64,000 nt of DNA from Variovorax paradoxus (GCF_018614915.1 NZ_JAGGNU010000007.1:157412-221411); one strand, 5' to 3'; positions 7,916 to 16,489 are shown, numbered from the stretch's first letter. The notes: generated by a model not told the origin, from the sequence alone. Numbers and translations are program-made.

Positions 7916-8919
7916 CACAGGCCTCCCCGCGCGCTGCGCCGGTGCATGAGCCACAGCAGATAGCTGCCGCCGAGCACGGCGGTCAGCACGCCGACCGGCA
8001 GTTCCTGCGGCGCGATCAGCCAGCGCGCGAGCAGGTCGGCCGCCATCAGCAGCAGCCCGCCCATCGCGGTCGACAGCACGATCAGGCGCGCGTGCGTGGT
8101 CTTCACGGCCGAGCGCACCAGGTGCGGCGCCGCCAGGCCGACGAAGGCGATGAGCCCGGTCTGCGCCACTGCAGTGCCGGTGGCCAGCGCGAGCACCGCC
8201 ACCAACGCGGCGCGCATCGCGCCCAGTGGCAGGCCCAAGCTGCCGGCCGTGGCCTCGCCGAGCGCCAGCCCGTCGAGCACCGGCGCGAGCGCCCAGCCCG
8301 CCAGCAGGCAGACCAGGCCGAGCGCGCCCATCACGCCGCAGGCGCTCCAGCCGACCAGGCCGGTGCTGCCGAGCATGAAGCCCTGGATCGCCTGCAGGAT
8401 GTCGGCCGAGGCGATGGTGATCAGGTCCTTGGCGGCGCCGAGCACCACGCCGACGATCACGCCGGCCAGCAGCAGCCGGAGCGTCTGCTGCACGCCGCGC
8501 GCGAGCGTCAGCGTCAGCAGCACGGCCAGCACGGCGCCGAGAAAGGCCGCGCCGGTCAGGCCCAGGCGCACCACCCATTGCGTGCTGGCGGCCGAGACGC
8601 CGAACATCGACAGCGCCACGGCCATGCCGAGCGAGGCGCCGGAAGCGCTGCCCAGCAGGTACGGATCGGCCAGCGGATTGCGGAACAGGCCCTGCGCCAC
8701 CGCGCCCGCCAGGCCGAGCAGCGCGCCGGCGAGCCAGGCGCCCAGCGTGCGCGGCAGGCGGATGTCCCACACGATCTGCAGCGCTACGGAATCGCGGTGC
8801 GCTGCGAACACGCTCTCGAAGCCGGTGCTGCCGATGCCCGCGCCCAGCACCAGCAGCACGGCGCCGAGCAGCGTCAGCACGATGCCGAGCAAGAGCGCGC
8901 GCCGATGCTGGTTCTTCAC
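7915..8919 (-). CDS. btuC: BtuC/FecCD-type ABC transporter permease
   Basis: Inner-membrane permease of about 334 aa with 8-10 hydrophobic helices. It has the family motifs DIRLPRTLGAWLAGALLGLAG and NPLADPYLLGSASGASLGM near the N-terminus and FVGLAAPHLVR in the C-terminal half. GTG 8919 overlaps the btuF stop (GTGA); an ATG 18 nt upstream (8937) is an alternative start. It forms the transmembrane channel for corrinoid import with BtuD and BtuF. Confidence 0.9.
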   Translation of the reverse strand: MKNQHRRALLLGIVLTLLGAVLLVLGAGIGSTGFESVFAAHRDSVALQIVWDIRLPRTLGAWLAGALLGLAGAVAQGLFRNPLADPYLLGSASGASLGMAVALSMFGVSAASTQWVVRLGLTGAAFLGAVLAVLLTLTLARGVQQTLRLLLAGVIVGVVLGAAKDLITIASADILQAIQGFMLGSTGLVGWSACGVMGALGLVCLLAGWALAPVLDGLALGEATAGSLGLPLGAMRAALVAVLALATGTAVAQTGLIAFVGLAAPHLVRSAVKTTHARLIVLSTAMGGLLLMAADLLARWLIAPQELPVGVLTAVLGGSYLLWLMHRRSARGGL

Positions 8920-9776
8920 GCCTTGTCCTTGAGGCACTGTGCCATCAGCCGTGCGGCCTCGCCCATGCGCGGGCCGGGCCGCACGAGCACATCGGATTCA
9001 TCGGCCTTGAAGCGGCAGATGCGGCCTTCGCGCACCGCCCGGATCGAAGCCCAGCCCGGCCGCTGTTCGAGCCCCTGCGCACTGCGCTCGCCGACCATGA
9101 TCAGGTCGGGATCGGCGCGCACCACGTATTCGGGATTGAGCTTGGGAAAGGGGCCGAGCGAGGCCGGCACGATGTTCTTCACGCCGAGCCGCGCCAGCGT
9201 CTCGCCGATGAAGGAGACTTCGCCCGCCGCATAGGGCGCGCTGTTGACCTCGAAGTACACGCGCCGGTTCTTCGCGCGGTCCGGCAGCGACTCTGCAGCC
9301 GCCGACACGCTGGCATCGATGGCGCGCCACACGCGCTGCGCGTCCGCGATGCCCAGCACCTGGCCGAGCACGTCGAGCACGCGCTGCACATCCGCATGGC
9401 TCTTCGGCTCGAGCACCAGCACCTTGAGGCCCAGCGCCTCGAGCCGCTCGGTGACGCGCGAGGACTTGGCCAAGAGCACCAGCTCGGGCTTGAGTGCCAC
9501 GATGGCCTCGACGTTGGGGTCGATGCCGCCGCCGAGCTGCGGCAATGCGCGCACGGCATCGGGCCAGTTGGAATAGCGGTCGACGCCGATCAGCCGCTCG
9601 CAGGCACCGAGCGTGCAGACCGACTCGGTCAACGAGGGCAGCAGGCTCACGATGCGCTGCGGCGGCCGCGGCAGGTCCACGCGCACGCCGCGTTCGTCGG
9701 TCACGACCACGGCATGGGCAGCGAGCGCCAGGGCCGCCAGGACCAGCGCCAAAGACCATCGGCAAAACGACTTCAT
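8916..9776 (-). CDS. btuF: Cobalamin-binding periplasmic protein BtuF
   Basis: Periplasmic substrate-binding protein of 286 aa. The signal peptide is residues 1-22 (LALVLAALALAAHA). The mature protein begins as in class III binding proteins (VVVTDERGVRVDLP, RIVSLLPSLTESV, LIGVDRYSNWP) and has a long helix linking two lobes. The tryptophan in SNWP and the ALKPELVL segment match BtuF. ATG 9776 overlaps the stop of cobU by 4 bp. It delivers corrinoids taken up by BtuB to the BtuCD transporter. Confidence 0.9.
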   Translation of the reverse strand: MKSFCRWSLALVLAALALAAHAVVVTDERGVRVDLPRPPQRIVSLLPSLTESVCTLGACERLIGVDRYSNWPDAVRALPQLGGGIDPNVEAIVALKPELVLLAKSSRVTERLEALGLKVLVLEPKSHADVQRVLDVLGQVLGIADAQRVWRAIDASVSAAAESLPDRAKNRRVYFEVNSAPYAAGEVSFIGETLARLGVKNIVPASLGPFPKLNPEYVVRADPDLIMVGERSAQGLEQRPGWASIRAVREGRICRFKADESDVLVRPGPRMGEAARLMAQCLKDKA

Positions 9777-10360
9777 TCGGGTTCTTTCAAGCCGAGCGGC
9801 AGCCCCGCCGCCATCAGCGTGACGCGCTCGCAGGCGGCAGCCACTTCCTGGTTGAGGCGGCCCAGCGCATCGACGAAGGCGCGCACCTCGCGGCCCATCG
9901 GAATCACGCCGAGGCCGATCTCGTTGGCGACCAGCACCACCGGGCCGCGCGCTTCCCGCAGCGCCCGCAGCAGCGAAGCCTGCACCATCTCGAGCGATGC
10001 CGCGCTGCTGCCCTGCGGCGCCGGCACCGCCGGCATCAGCAGATTGGTCAGCCACAGCGTGAGGCAATCGACCACCACCAGGGTTTGCGGCGCGCTCAGC
10101 CGGGCCAGCGCGGGACCGAGCGCGATCGGCTCCTCGACCGTCGCCAGGCCGGGCACGCGCTGCGCGCGGTCGATCTGGTGACGGGCGATGCGCTCCTGCA
10201 TCTCGTCGTCGTGCGGCATCGCGGTCGCGATCAGCACCGCCTGGTGCGCCGGCGAACGCGCGAGCCAGTCGGCCGCGCGCTGTTCGGCGCGGCGCGACTT
10301 GCCGCTGCGCTGACCGCCGAGGATCAGTTCGCGCTGGGCCGGCTTCACTTCGGTTGCCAC
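9773..10360 (-). CDS. cobU: Adenosylcobinamide kinase / guanylyltransferase
   Basis: Bifunctional salvage and nucleotide-loop enzyme of 195 aa (CobU/CobP). It has LILGGQRSGKSRRAE (P-loop), VVVDCLTLWLTNLL and VANEIGLGVIPMGREVRAF, which are family hallmarks; the guanylylated His lies in the ERIARHQIDR segment. The start is GTG 10360, so the gene overlaps the 3' end of btuB by 16 nt, which points to translational coupling. Confidence 0.93.
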   Translation of the reverse strand: MATEVKPAQRELILGGQRSGKSRRAEQRAADWLARSPAHQAVLIATAMPHDDEMQERIARHQIDRAQRVPGLATVEEPIALGPALARLSAPQTLVVVDCLTLWLTNLLMPAVPAPQGSSAASLEMVQASLLRALREARGPVVLVANEIGLGVIPMGREVRAFVDALGRLNQEVAAACERVTLMAAGLPLGLKEPE

Positions 10361-12240
10361 CGCACCGTCAGGTAGGCGGCGCGTCCGCGCTGGTTGTAGC
10401 CGTAGGCTGTTTCGTAGGTCACGTCATTGAGGTTCGTGATGCGTCCTTGCACCGACCAATCCTTCGCCACCTGGTACTCGGCGTAGAGATCGACGGTCGT
10501 GTAGTTGCCGAGCCTGAACGTATTGGCCGTGTCGTCGAAACGGCGGCCCACGTGCAGCGCCGAGCCACCGAACTTCCAGGGACCGACAGCGTAGTCGATC
10601 GCCAGCGAAGCAGTGTTCTTCGCGCGGCGCGGCAGCTGCTTGCCGCTGATCTCGTTGCGCGGGTCCAGCGAATCGAGGCTGGCGTGCAGGCCCCAGGGGC
10701 CGAACTGGCCGTCGTAGCCCAGGGTCCAGCCCTCGATGCGCGCACGCGGCACGTTCTCGGGCCGGGTGGTGTTGGTGATGAAGCCGCGGATCCTGTTGTC
10801 GTAGCGCACCAGCTTCACGCTCTGGCCGTCCTGGCTCCAGGTGATGCCGACGTCGGTGTTCTTGCCCTCTTCCGGCTGCAGCGCCGCGTTGCCGAAGCCT
10901 GGAAAGTAGAGCTGGTTGAACGAGGGCGCGACGAAGCTGGTGCCGTGCGATGCGTTGACGCGCCAGTTCGGCGTGATGCGGTAGCCATAGCCGGCGAACC
11001 AGGTGTTGCTGTCGCCGAACTGCGAATTGCGGTCGTGCCGCGCGTCGACCTGCCAGCTGTGGGCGCCGGCGCTGCCGTTGAGCCCGACGAAGGCCGAGTC
11101 GATGTCGCGCTCGGTCACCGAGTACCGGGTGTCGCTCTTCACCTTCTGCTCGCGATGCTCCAGGCCTGCCACCAGCGTGCCGATCGGCGTCGCGATGTCG
11201 TTCTGCCACAGGTACTGGTCCTGCGTGGTCTCGAAGAGGCCCGGCACATTGAAAGGTGCGGCGACGATGGCGCGCGTGTAGTCGCGGCTCTGCGCGTAGC
11301 GCAGCTGCGTGGACCAGTTCTCCGTCACCTTGCCGCGCGCGCCGATGTACGCAGTCTGGGTGCGCACGATGCCCCGGGTGTCGCGGTTCGGGCCGTCGTC
11401 GTAATGGTTCACGCCTTCGGAATACAACAGGCCGGTGTCGATCTTCCAGTCGGGATTGAGCTGGTAGCCGAGCGACGCATTGAGTGCACTCTGCGAGAAC
11501 GGATCGCGGTCCGGATTGAAGTTACCGAACTGCACCTTGCGATTGGTGGCGGAGAAGCTCTTGTCGATGGTGCGCTGGGCATCGAGCGAATAGGTGAAGG
11601 GCCCGGAGGCGCCGGTGAATCCGCCGGTGATCTGCTTGTAGCCTTCGCTGCCGATGGTGGTCGACGCGCGCGGGCTGAACGAATCCTCGCCCGGTTTCGC
11701 CTTGCGCGTGAAGATCTGCACCACGCCGCCCACGCCGTCGCTGCCGTAGAGCGCCGAGGCCGGCCCCTTGACGACCTCAATACGGTCGATCATCTCGACC
11801 GGGATGTTGTCCCAGGCCGGCGTGCCGGTGGTTGCGGAGCCGTAGCGCACGCCGTCGATCAACAGGATCGTGTGGCGCGCTTCCGTGCCGCGGATGAAGA
11901 CGCCGCTGGCCTTGCCGGCGCCGCCGTTGGCGGTGATCTGGACACCGGCGACGCGGGCCAGGATCTCGGGCAGGGTGCGGCTGGCCTGCCGCTCGATCTG
12001 CGCGCGGTCGATGATCACCGTGTCCGACACCAGCTCGTCAACGCGCGTCGGCGTGCGGGTCGCGGTCACCACCGTTTCGGCGAGTGTCGGCGCCGCGGCT
12101 TGTGCGAACGCGAGCGTGGGCAGGCACGCCATGCCGCCCAGCATGGCGGCCAGCGACAGGGAAAGGGCACTGGGGGATGGAAGTGAACGCGGCGAAGCGC
12201 CCTCGGCGGCGCGTGCGGAAGAAACGCAGGTGGTCATCAT
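10345..12240 (-). CDS. btuB: TonB-dependent vitamin B12 outer-membrane receptor
   Basis: Outer-membrane receptor of 631 aa. The signal peptide is within residues 1-47 (ending LAFAQAA). A TonB box ETVVTATRTP follows, then the plug domain with RTLPEILARVAGVQI, GVFIRGTEARHTILLIDGVR and ALYGSDGVGGVVQI, and a barrel ending in aromatic YLTVRW near the C-terminus. Two ATG codons in a row (12240, 12237) are the likely start, about 28 nt after a hairpin belonging to the riboswitch expression platform. First gene of the B12 operon. Confidence 0.93.
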   Translation of the reverse strand: MMTTCVSSARAAEGASPRSLPSPSALSLSLAAMLGGMACLPTLAFAQAAAPTLAETVVTATRTPTRVDELVSDTVIIDRAQIERQASRTLPEILARVAGVQITANGGAGKASGVFIRGTEARHTILLIDGVRYGSATTGTPAWDNIPVEMIDRIEVVKGPASALYGSDGVGGVVQIFTRKAKPGEDSFSPRASTTIGSEGYKQITGGFTGASGPFTYSLDAQRTIDKSFSATNRKVQFGNFNPDRDPFSQSALNASLGYQLNPDWKIDTGLLYSEGVNHYDDGPNRDTRGIVRTQTAYIGARGKVTENWSTQLRYAQSRDYTRAIVAAPFNVPGLFETTQDQYLWQNDIATPIGTLVAGLEHREQKVKSDTRYSVTERDIDSAFVGLNGSAGAHSWQVDARHDRNSQFGDSNTWFAGYGYRITPNWRVNASHGTSFVAPSFNQLYFPGFGNAALQPEEGKNTDVGITWSQDGQSVKLVRYDNRIRGFITNTTRPENVPRARIEGWTLGYDGQFGPWGLHASLDSLDPRNEISGKQLPRRAKNTASLAIDYAVGPWKFGGSALHVGRRFDDTANTFRLGNYTTVDLYAEYQVAKDWSVQGRITNLNDVTYETAYGYNQRGRAAYLTVRWQPK

Positions 12241-12267
12241 TGGGGAACACAAAAGATCAATGTCCGC

Positions 12268-12287
12268 CACCGGCTTCCCCGCCGGTG
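12268..12287 (-). promoter_or_regulatory. Hairpin between riboswitch and btuB start
   Basis: A 7-bp stem CACCGGC/GCCGGTG with a GGGGAA loop lies 28 nt before the btuB ATG. There is no U-run after it, so it more likely acts on translation or as part of the expression platform than as a terminator. Confidence 0.5.
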
Positions 12288-12324
12288 CTTGGACGTCATG
12301 GCCGCCCCATGCTTCACGCATGCG

Positions 12325-12545
12325 GCAGCCGCCTCGTTGGCCGGTATCCGGGCTGGCAGCGCGGCCCCCGCCGCCTTCCCAGGCGCCTGTTTCAGGGCGC
12401 CCAGTGGCTTCTTGACGAGGGTGGCACCGAGGAGGTGCCGTCTGCTTGACCGTTGCGGGGGCAGCGCAGGCTGGCTCGGCCGGTGGGGCGTCGACTCCTG
12501 CTTCCCGTTGAACTGCGCCGCGTGAACCGCGGCGCGAGCACCAAC
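12325..12545 (-). ncRNA. Cobalamin (AdoCbl) riboswitch
   Basis: Read on the minus strand, the leader contains the class hallmarks in order: GGTGCTCGC, TTCAACGGGAAG, GCTGCCCCCGCAACGGTCA, then AAGAAGCCACTGGGCGC, and finally the B12 box CCAGCCCGGATACCGGCC (12339-12356 on the plus strand as its complement). It stands immediately upstream of btuB and should repress the whole B12 operon when adenosylcobalamin is plentiful. The ends are approximate. Confidence 0.95.
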
Positions 12546-12563
12546 GCGCGGATTTTAAGCTCG

Positions 12564-12806
12564 CCCCCAGGCTGCGCGCACTTCGTGTCGCTTCGCCAAC
12601 CCCCTACCGGGGGCAACACCAGCGGCCCGGCAGAGCCGGTTCCGCGGTGTTTCCCGAAGAGTCCGGCATACCCTCATCATTGCGCACAGTCGGCCGCGCG
12701 GAGCGCGCCCGTTGGTGAGCCGCCGCGGAACCGGCTTTGCCGGGCCGCAGGGCGGCGCCCCCTGCAAGGGGGTTGGCGGCCACACGAAGTGGGCAAGCCT
12801 GGGGGT
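12564..12806. repeat. Large imperfect inverted repeat
   Basis: The left arm, 12564-12649, starts CCCCCAGGCT...CACTTCGTGT and ends CGGTTCCGCGG. The right arm, 12722-12806, is its inverted copy, starting CCGCGGAACCGGCTTTGCC and ending AAGCCTGGGGG. About 70 bp of spacer lie between. Each arm also carries a smaller hairpin (CCCCCTTGC/GGGGG type). This class of repeat is frequent between genes in Comamonadaceae. The right arm ends 10 nt before the zapB-like start, so it must hold part of that promoter. Confidence 0.8.
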
Positions 12807-12815
12807 GTACTTAGA

Positions 12816-13049
12816 ATGCCCCCCATGCCTGCACCGAGCCGTATTGAACAGATCGCCGAGCGCGTCGAACGTTTGCTTGTGCGCCACGAAGAAGTGCAGC
12901 GGACCAATGCGTTGCTGCAAGACCAGGTGAACGCGCTCGCGCGCGAACGCGATGCGCTCAAGTCGCGGCTGGCCGCGGCGCGCACGCGGCTCGATGCGCT
13001 GCTCGAACAGCTGCCGGCAGATCCCTCCCAAGACGCCACCTCTCCCTGA
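12816..13049 (+). CDS. ZapB-like coiled-coil protein upstream of zapA
   Basis: Small coiled-coil protein of 77 aa (RIEQIAERVERLLVRHEEVQ and RERDALKSRLAAARTRLDALLEQL with heptads), of the type encoded just before zapA in many beta- and gammaproteobacteria (TIGR02449-like). ATG 12816 or ATG 12825 can start it. A TTAGAAT at 12811-12817 looks like a -10 element; if so the transcript would begin near 12824 and the second ATG would be almost leaderless. The stop overlaps the zapA start (TGATG). A role at the Z ring with ZapA is inferred from context. Confidence 0.8.
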   Translation: MPPMPAPSRIEQIAERVERLLVRHEEVQRTNALLQDQVNALARERDALKSRLAAARTRLDALLEQLPADPSQDATSP

Positions 13050-13384
13050 TGAAACAAGTCGAAGTCCAGATCATGGGCCAGAGCTACCTGCTCGGCTGCC
13101 CCGAAGGCGGCGAGCCGCAACTGCGCGAAGCCGTCGAGCGCGTCGATGCCGCGATGTGCAAGATCCGCGATGCCGGCAAGGTGAAGGCACGCGACCGTAT
13201 CGCCGTGCTGGCCTCGCTCAATCTGGCCTTCGATCTGGCCCAGCGCGAGGCGGCGCTCGCCGCGCCTGCCGCGCCCCCGGCCGCGCCAGCGGCAGGCCCC
13301 GACGCGACAGCCGACGAGGCACGCGCCGCGCAACTGATCCAGCGCCTCGATCAAGCCCTCGCCGGCGACGACCATTTGCTATAG
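13049..13384 (+). CDS. zapA: Cell division protein ZapA
   Basis: FtsZ-associated protein of 111 aa. The N-terminal domain has VEVQIMGQSYLLGCPEGGE and LREAVERVDAAMCKIRD, and the following helix has RDRIAVLASLNLAFDL, both typical of ZapA. A low-complexity Ala-Pro segment (about 74-90) precedes a short C-terminal helix. It bundles FtsZ filaments at midcell. 6S RNA follows directly, the conserved arrangement in this group. Confidence 0.93.
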   Translation: MKQVEVQIMGQSYLLGCPEGGEPQLREAVERVDAAMCKIRDAGKVKARDRIAVLASLNLAFDLAQREAALAAPAAPPAAPAAGPDATADEARAAQLIQRLDQALAGDDHLL

Positions 13385-13424
13385 GCGGCGCACGCTTGCG
13401 CGCGCGCGGGCGTAAAATCCGATT

Positions 13425-13600
13425 CGTCTGCGGTGCGTGTCGGGCTTAATATTTCCTTGTTCCAATGCTCTACGGAGCAGGGCTTGGTATATCGCTTGGC
13501 GGGTGTGATCATCTCGCGTCAGATGAACCCGAAGCCTCGCTGCCCTCGCCCACCTGAACCCTGGTTCAGGATGCGAGTCCGGCCTCACTCGCAGACACCT
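13425..13600 (+). ncRNA. ssrS: 6S RNA
   Basis: Between zapA and the next gene there is a promoter-like TAAAAT at 13413-13418 and a transcript whose ends pair (GTCTGCG at 13426-13432 with CGCAGAC at 13590-13596), with further rod-like pairing inside (CCTGAACC/GGTTCAGG, AATGCTCTACGGAGCAGGG). Position right after zapA, a length near 175 nt, and the long hairpin with an internal bubble match 6S RNA, which binds sigma-70 RNA polymerase in stationary phase. Exact ends are estimated. Confidence 0.85.
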
Positions 13601-13610
13601 TTTTTGGACG

Positions 13611-13644
13611 GCCACGGCCCCGTTTTCGGGGCCGTGGCTTTTTT
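13611..13644 (+). terminator. Rho-independent terminator after 6S RNA
   Basis: Perfect stem GCCACGGCCCCG/CGGGGCCGTGGC with a TTTT loop, followed by a run of T. It ends the zapA/6S transcription unit 16 nt before the next gene. Confidence 0.93.
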
Positions 13645-13659
13645 CAGAGGCTTCTTCCA

Positions 13660-14475
13660 ATGACGATCGCCCCCCTGCTGGTCGCCGAGCTCGCCGTGCT
13701 CGGCGTCGGCACCGGTTTTCTCGCCGGCCTGCTCGGTATCGGCGGCGGCATGCTCATGGTGCCTTTCATCACCATCATCCTGGGCCATCGCGGCGTACCG
13801 TCCGACCTGGCGGTGAAGATGGCGATCGCGACCTCGATGTCGACCATCATGTTCACGTCCATCTCGAGCGTGATCGCGCATCACCGGCGCGGCGCCGTGC
13901 GCTGGGACATCGTGAAAAGGCTGTCGCCCGGCATCGTGATCGGCAGCCTGATCGGCAGCCTCGGTGTGTTCGCCTTGCTCAAGGGCTCGGCGCTCGCGAT
14001 CTTCTTCGCACTCTTCGTCGGCTTCTCGGCGACCCAGATGTTCCTGAACCGCAAGCCCAAGCCCACGCGCCAGATGCCGGGCACCGTGGGCCAGCTCGCA
14101 GGCGGCGGCGTGATCGGCTTCGTCTCGGGCCTGGTCGGCGCCGGCGGCGGCTTCATCAGCGTTCCCTTCATGACCTGGTGCAATGTCGCGATCCACAACG
14201 CCGTGGCGACCAGCGCGGCACTCGGCTTTCCGATCGCGGTCGCCAACGTGCTCGGCTACGTCGCGAGCGGCCAGTCGGTGCAGGGCCTGCCGGACGCCTC
14301 CATCGGCTACATCTGGCTGCCTGCACTGGTCGTGATCGCGGTCTGCAGCTTCATCACCGCACCGCTCGGCGCCAAGGCCGCGCACAGCCTGCCGGTCGGC
14401 AAGCTCAAGCGCGTTTTCGCGAGCATCCTGTACGTGCTCGCGACCTACATGCTCTGGAAGGGCTTGCGCGGCTGA
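13660..14475 (+). CDS. TauE/SafE-family sulfite/anion permease
   Basis: Inner-membrane protein of 271 aa with about 8 hydrophobic helices and the duplicated family motif GFLAGLLGIGGGMLMVPF (residues 19-36) and GFVSGLVGAGGGFISVPF (about 156-173). TSUP proteins export sulfite, sulfoacetate or related anions; the substrate cannot be told here. The ribosome binding site is weak (AGGC...). A UspA gene follows 111 nt later on the same strand. Confidence 0.9.
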   Translation: MTIAPLLVAELAVLGVGTGFLAGLLGIGGGMLMVPFITIILGHRGVPSDLAVKMAIATSMSTIMFTSISSVIAHHRRGAVRWDIVKRLSPGIVIGSLIGSLGVFALLKGSALAIFFALFVGFSATQMFLNRKPKPTRQMPGTVGQLAGGGVIGFVSGLVGAGGGFISVPFMTWCNVAIHNAVATSAALGFPIAVANVLGYVASGQSVQGLPDASIGYIWLPALVVIAVCSFITAPLGAKAAHSLPVGKLKRVFASILYVLATYMLWKGLRG

Positions 14476-14586
14476 GTGCAAGCCCCCCTGCTTCGATGCG
14501 GCTTCTCTGTACGCGCGCAGCATCGCGCCGTATAACCCTGCCATGCGGCGCTTTCGCCGCAGGTCGCAGAGAACGAGAGGCTGTGC

Positions 14587-15012
14587 ATGAAGATCCTGAT
14601 CGCCGTCGACGGCAGTCCCCATACGCAGAAGGCGCTCGATTACCTGGCCGCACACCGCAGCATGTTCGTCGACGGGCATGAGCTGATCGTGGTGCACGTG
14701 TGTCCCGGCCTGCCCGGCCACGTGGTGCGTCACCTCAACAAGGACGTGGTGACGGATTACTACGCGGAGGAGAGCGCCAAGGTCATCGAGCCGGTCAAGG
14801 CTTTTCTGGTCCGGCACGACATCGCCAGCTACCGGGTCGATCAGCGCCACGGCCACGCGGCCGAGGAGATCCTGAAGACCGCGACTTCCAGCGGCGCCGA
14901 GCTGATCGTGATGGGCACCCACGGCCACGGGATCTTCGGCCGCGCGCTCATGGGTTCGGTGGCGACCAAGGTCATTTCGGAGACGGACATCTCGGTGCTG
15001 CTGGTGCAATAG
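14587..15012 (+). CDS. Universal stress protein UspA family
   Basis: Single-domain Usp of 141 aa. It begins MKILIAVDGSPHTQKAL and ends with the ATP-binding motif GTHGHGIFGRALMGSVATKV (G-2x-G-9x-G-S pattern), so it is of the nucleotide-binding class. AACGAGAGG lies 6-7 nt before the ATG. Soluble stress-response protein, alone on its transcript as far as can be seen. Confidence 0.92.
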   Translation: MKILIAVDGSPHTQKALDYLAAHRSMFVDGHELIVVHVCPGLPGHVVRHLNKDVVTDYYAEESAKVIEPVKAFLVRHDIASYRVDQRHGHAAEEILKTATSSGAELIVMGTHGHGIFGRALMGSVATKVISETDISVLLVQ

Positions 15013-15045
15013 GCCGGGCTTCGGCGTTCGGCCTGTTCGGCCCGA

Positions 15046-16011
15046 TCAGTGCCGACGATCGCGCAGCCGCCACTCGCGCGGCGAAGAGCCGAAGCGCTCG
15101 CGGAACGCGCGGCTGAAATGCGCGGCATCGTTGAAGCCGCGGCTGTAGGCGATCTCGCTTACCGTGCGGCCGGCCAGCGCGGGCGCCAGCAGGTCGCGGC
15201 TGCAGGCCTCGAGCCGGCGCTCCCAGATGTACTGCGCGGGCGTCAGCGGCTCGCTCTTGAACACGCGATGGAGCTGGCTCACCGACAGACCGAGTTCGGC
15301 CGCCAGGCTGCCGACCGAGAGCTCGGCATCGCCCAGTTGCTCGTCGACGCGGCGCTTGATGCGCGCGAGGTGGAAGGCGGTCAGGTTGCTGAGGCTCGGC
15401 GAGCGCGCGGCGGGCAGCGTCTGCAGCCCGGCGACGAGGATGCTCAGCACGCCGTTGGCCACCGCCAGCGCCGACGCGGGCTGCAGCGTGTCGATGTCTT
15501 CGCGCAGGGTGCCGATCATGTTGATCAGCAGGTGGCCCGCCCCCTGGCGGCCGGAGACCGCGGTGGCAGTCAATGCCTCGGTGTCGCGCAGCTCGCTGCG
15601 CAGGCGCTCGCCGGGGAGCTTGAGCACGATCTGCTCGAAGGCATCGTCGAAGAGGAGCTGGTAGGGCCGCGTGCTGTCGTAGAGCGCGAAGTCGCCCACC
15701 GCCAGCACGGCGTCGCGCCCGTCCTGGCGCACCACGCCGCGGCCGCGGGTCTGGATGCCGACCAGGAAGTAGTCGTCGCCGGAGCGCGCGATATGGCCCG
15801 GCGTGCGCATGACGCTTTGCGCGCCCGATCGCACCACCGACACGTCCAGTGCCGGCAGCGTGTGCTGGCGGATGCTGCCCTCGAAGTCGCCCGGCGGGCC
15901 GCCGCGCACCGGATCGCAACCGAGCTGCACATAGATGTTGCAGATCATGTCGGTCCAGTAGGCCAGCCGCTGTTCGCGCGGCACGGTGTCGGTGCTGAGC
16001 AGTCGGTTCAT
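15046..16011 (-). CDS. AraC-family transcriptional regulator
   Basis: Regulator of 321 aa. Residues 1-190 form an AraC-binding-like N-terminal domain of the type that begins with a WxxxxC-like region (AYWTDMICNIYVQLGCDP) and contains DDYFLVGIQTRGRGVVRQDGR. The C-terminal tandem HTH is at about 225-318 (LSVGSLAAELGLSVSQLHRVFKSE and TVSEIAYSRGFNDAAHFSRAFRERFG). It is divergent from the VOC protein gene at 16106, which it may regulate; no operator is evident in the 94-bp gap. Confidence 0.92.
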   Translation of the reverse strand: MNRLLSTDTVPREQRLAYWTDMICNIYVQLGCDPVRGGPPGDFEGSIRQHTLPALDVSVVRSGAQSVMRTPGHIARSGDDYFLVGIQTRGRGVVRQDGRDAVLAVGDFALYDSTRPYQLLFDDAFEQIVLKLPGERLRSELRDTEALTATAVSGRQGAGHLLINMIGTLREDIDTLQPASALAVANGVLSILVAGLQTLPAARSPSLSNLTAFHLARIKRRVDEQLGDAELSVGSLAAELGLSVSQLHRVFKSEPLTPAQYIWERRLEACSRDLLAPALAGRTVSEIAYSRGFNDAAHFSRAFRERFGSSPREWRLRDRRH

Positions 16012-16105
16012 GAATCCTTCCCATGCGGTGTGCAGGCCGAAACCTACGCCGGAAGCAGCCTCCGTGCCACGGTGGCAACCCGCCCCCCGCCACTACCATG
16101 CGCGC

Positions 16106-16489
16106 ATGGCCATCCAACTGAATCACACGATCGTCAGGGCCCGCGATCCACGGGCATCCGCCGTCTTCCTGGCGGAGATTCTCGGCCGCGGTGCGCCCGT
16201 TCCCTTCGGCCCCTTCGAGGGCGTGGAGGTGGACAACGATGTCACTCTCGACTTCATGCGGGCCGAGGGCGACATCCCGTGGCAGCATCTGGCCTTTCTG
16301 GTAAGCGAGGCCGAGTTCGACGAGATCTTCGGCCGCATCCGCGAACGCGGCCTGCCCTACTGGGCCGATCCGGGCCACCACCGGCCCGGCGAGATCAACC
16401 ACGGCGATGGTGGCCGCGGCGTCTATTGGAACGACCCGGACGGCCATAACCTGGAGATCCTCACGCGGCCTTACGGCAGCGGTGGCTAG
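16106..16489 (+). CDS. VOC (glyoxalase/dioxygenase-fold) protein
   Basis: Small metalloenzyme-fold protein of 127 aa with two beta-alpha-beta-beta-beta modules: LNHTIVRARDPRASAVFLAEILG and GVEVDNDVTLDF, then FDEIFGRIRERGLPYWADP and GGRGVYWNDPDGHNLEILTRPYG. Metal-ligand candidates are His7, His in WQHLAFLV and Glu in NLEILT. The substrate is unknown. The stop codon shares bases with the convergent matB stop (CTAG at 16486-16489). Confidence 0.88.
   Translation: MAIQLNHTIVRARDPRASAVFLAEILGRGAPVPFGPFEGVEVDNDVTLDFMRAEGDIPWQHLAFLVSEAEFDEIFGRIRERGLPYWADPGHHRPGEINHGDGGRGVYWNDPDGHNLEILTRPYGSGG

Noticed and set aside
10354..12186. Long plus-strand open frame of about 610 codons opposite btuB
   Set aside because: It is the mirror of a GC-rich gene: codon use puts few stops in the antisense frame. 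The translation is low-complexity Arg/Val/Ala/His, has no ribosome binding site, and btuB is certain.
12268..12287. Hairpin before btuB as a rho-independent terminator
   Set aside because: No T-run follows the stem; only TCTTTTG lies further down.
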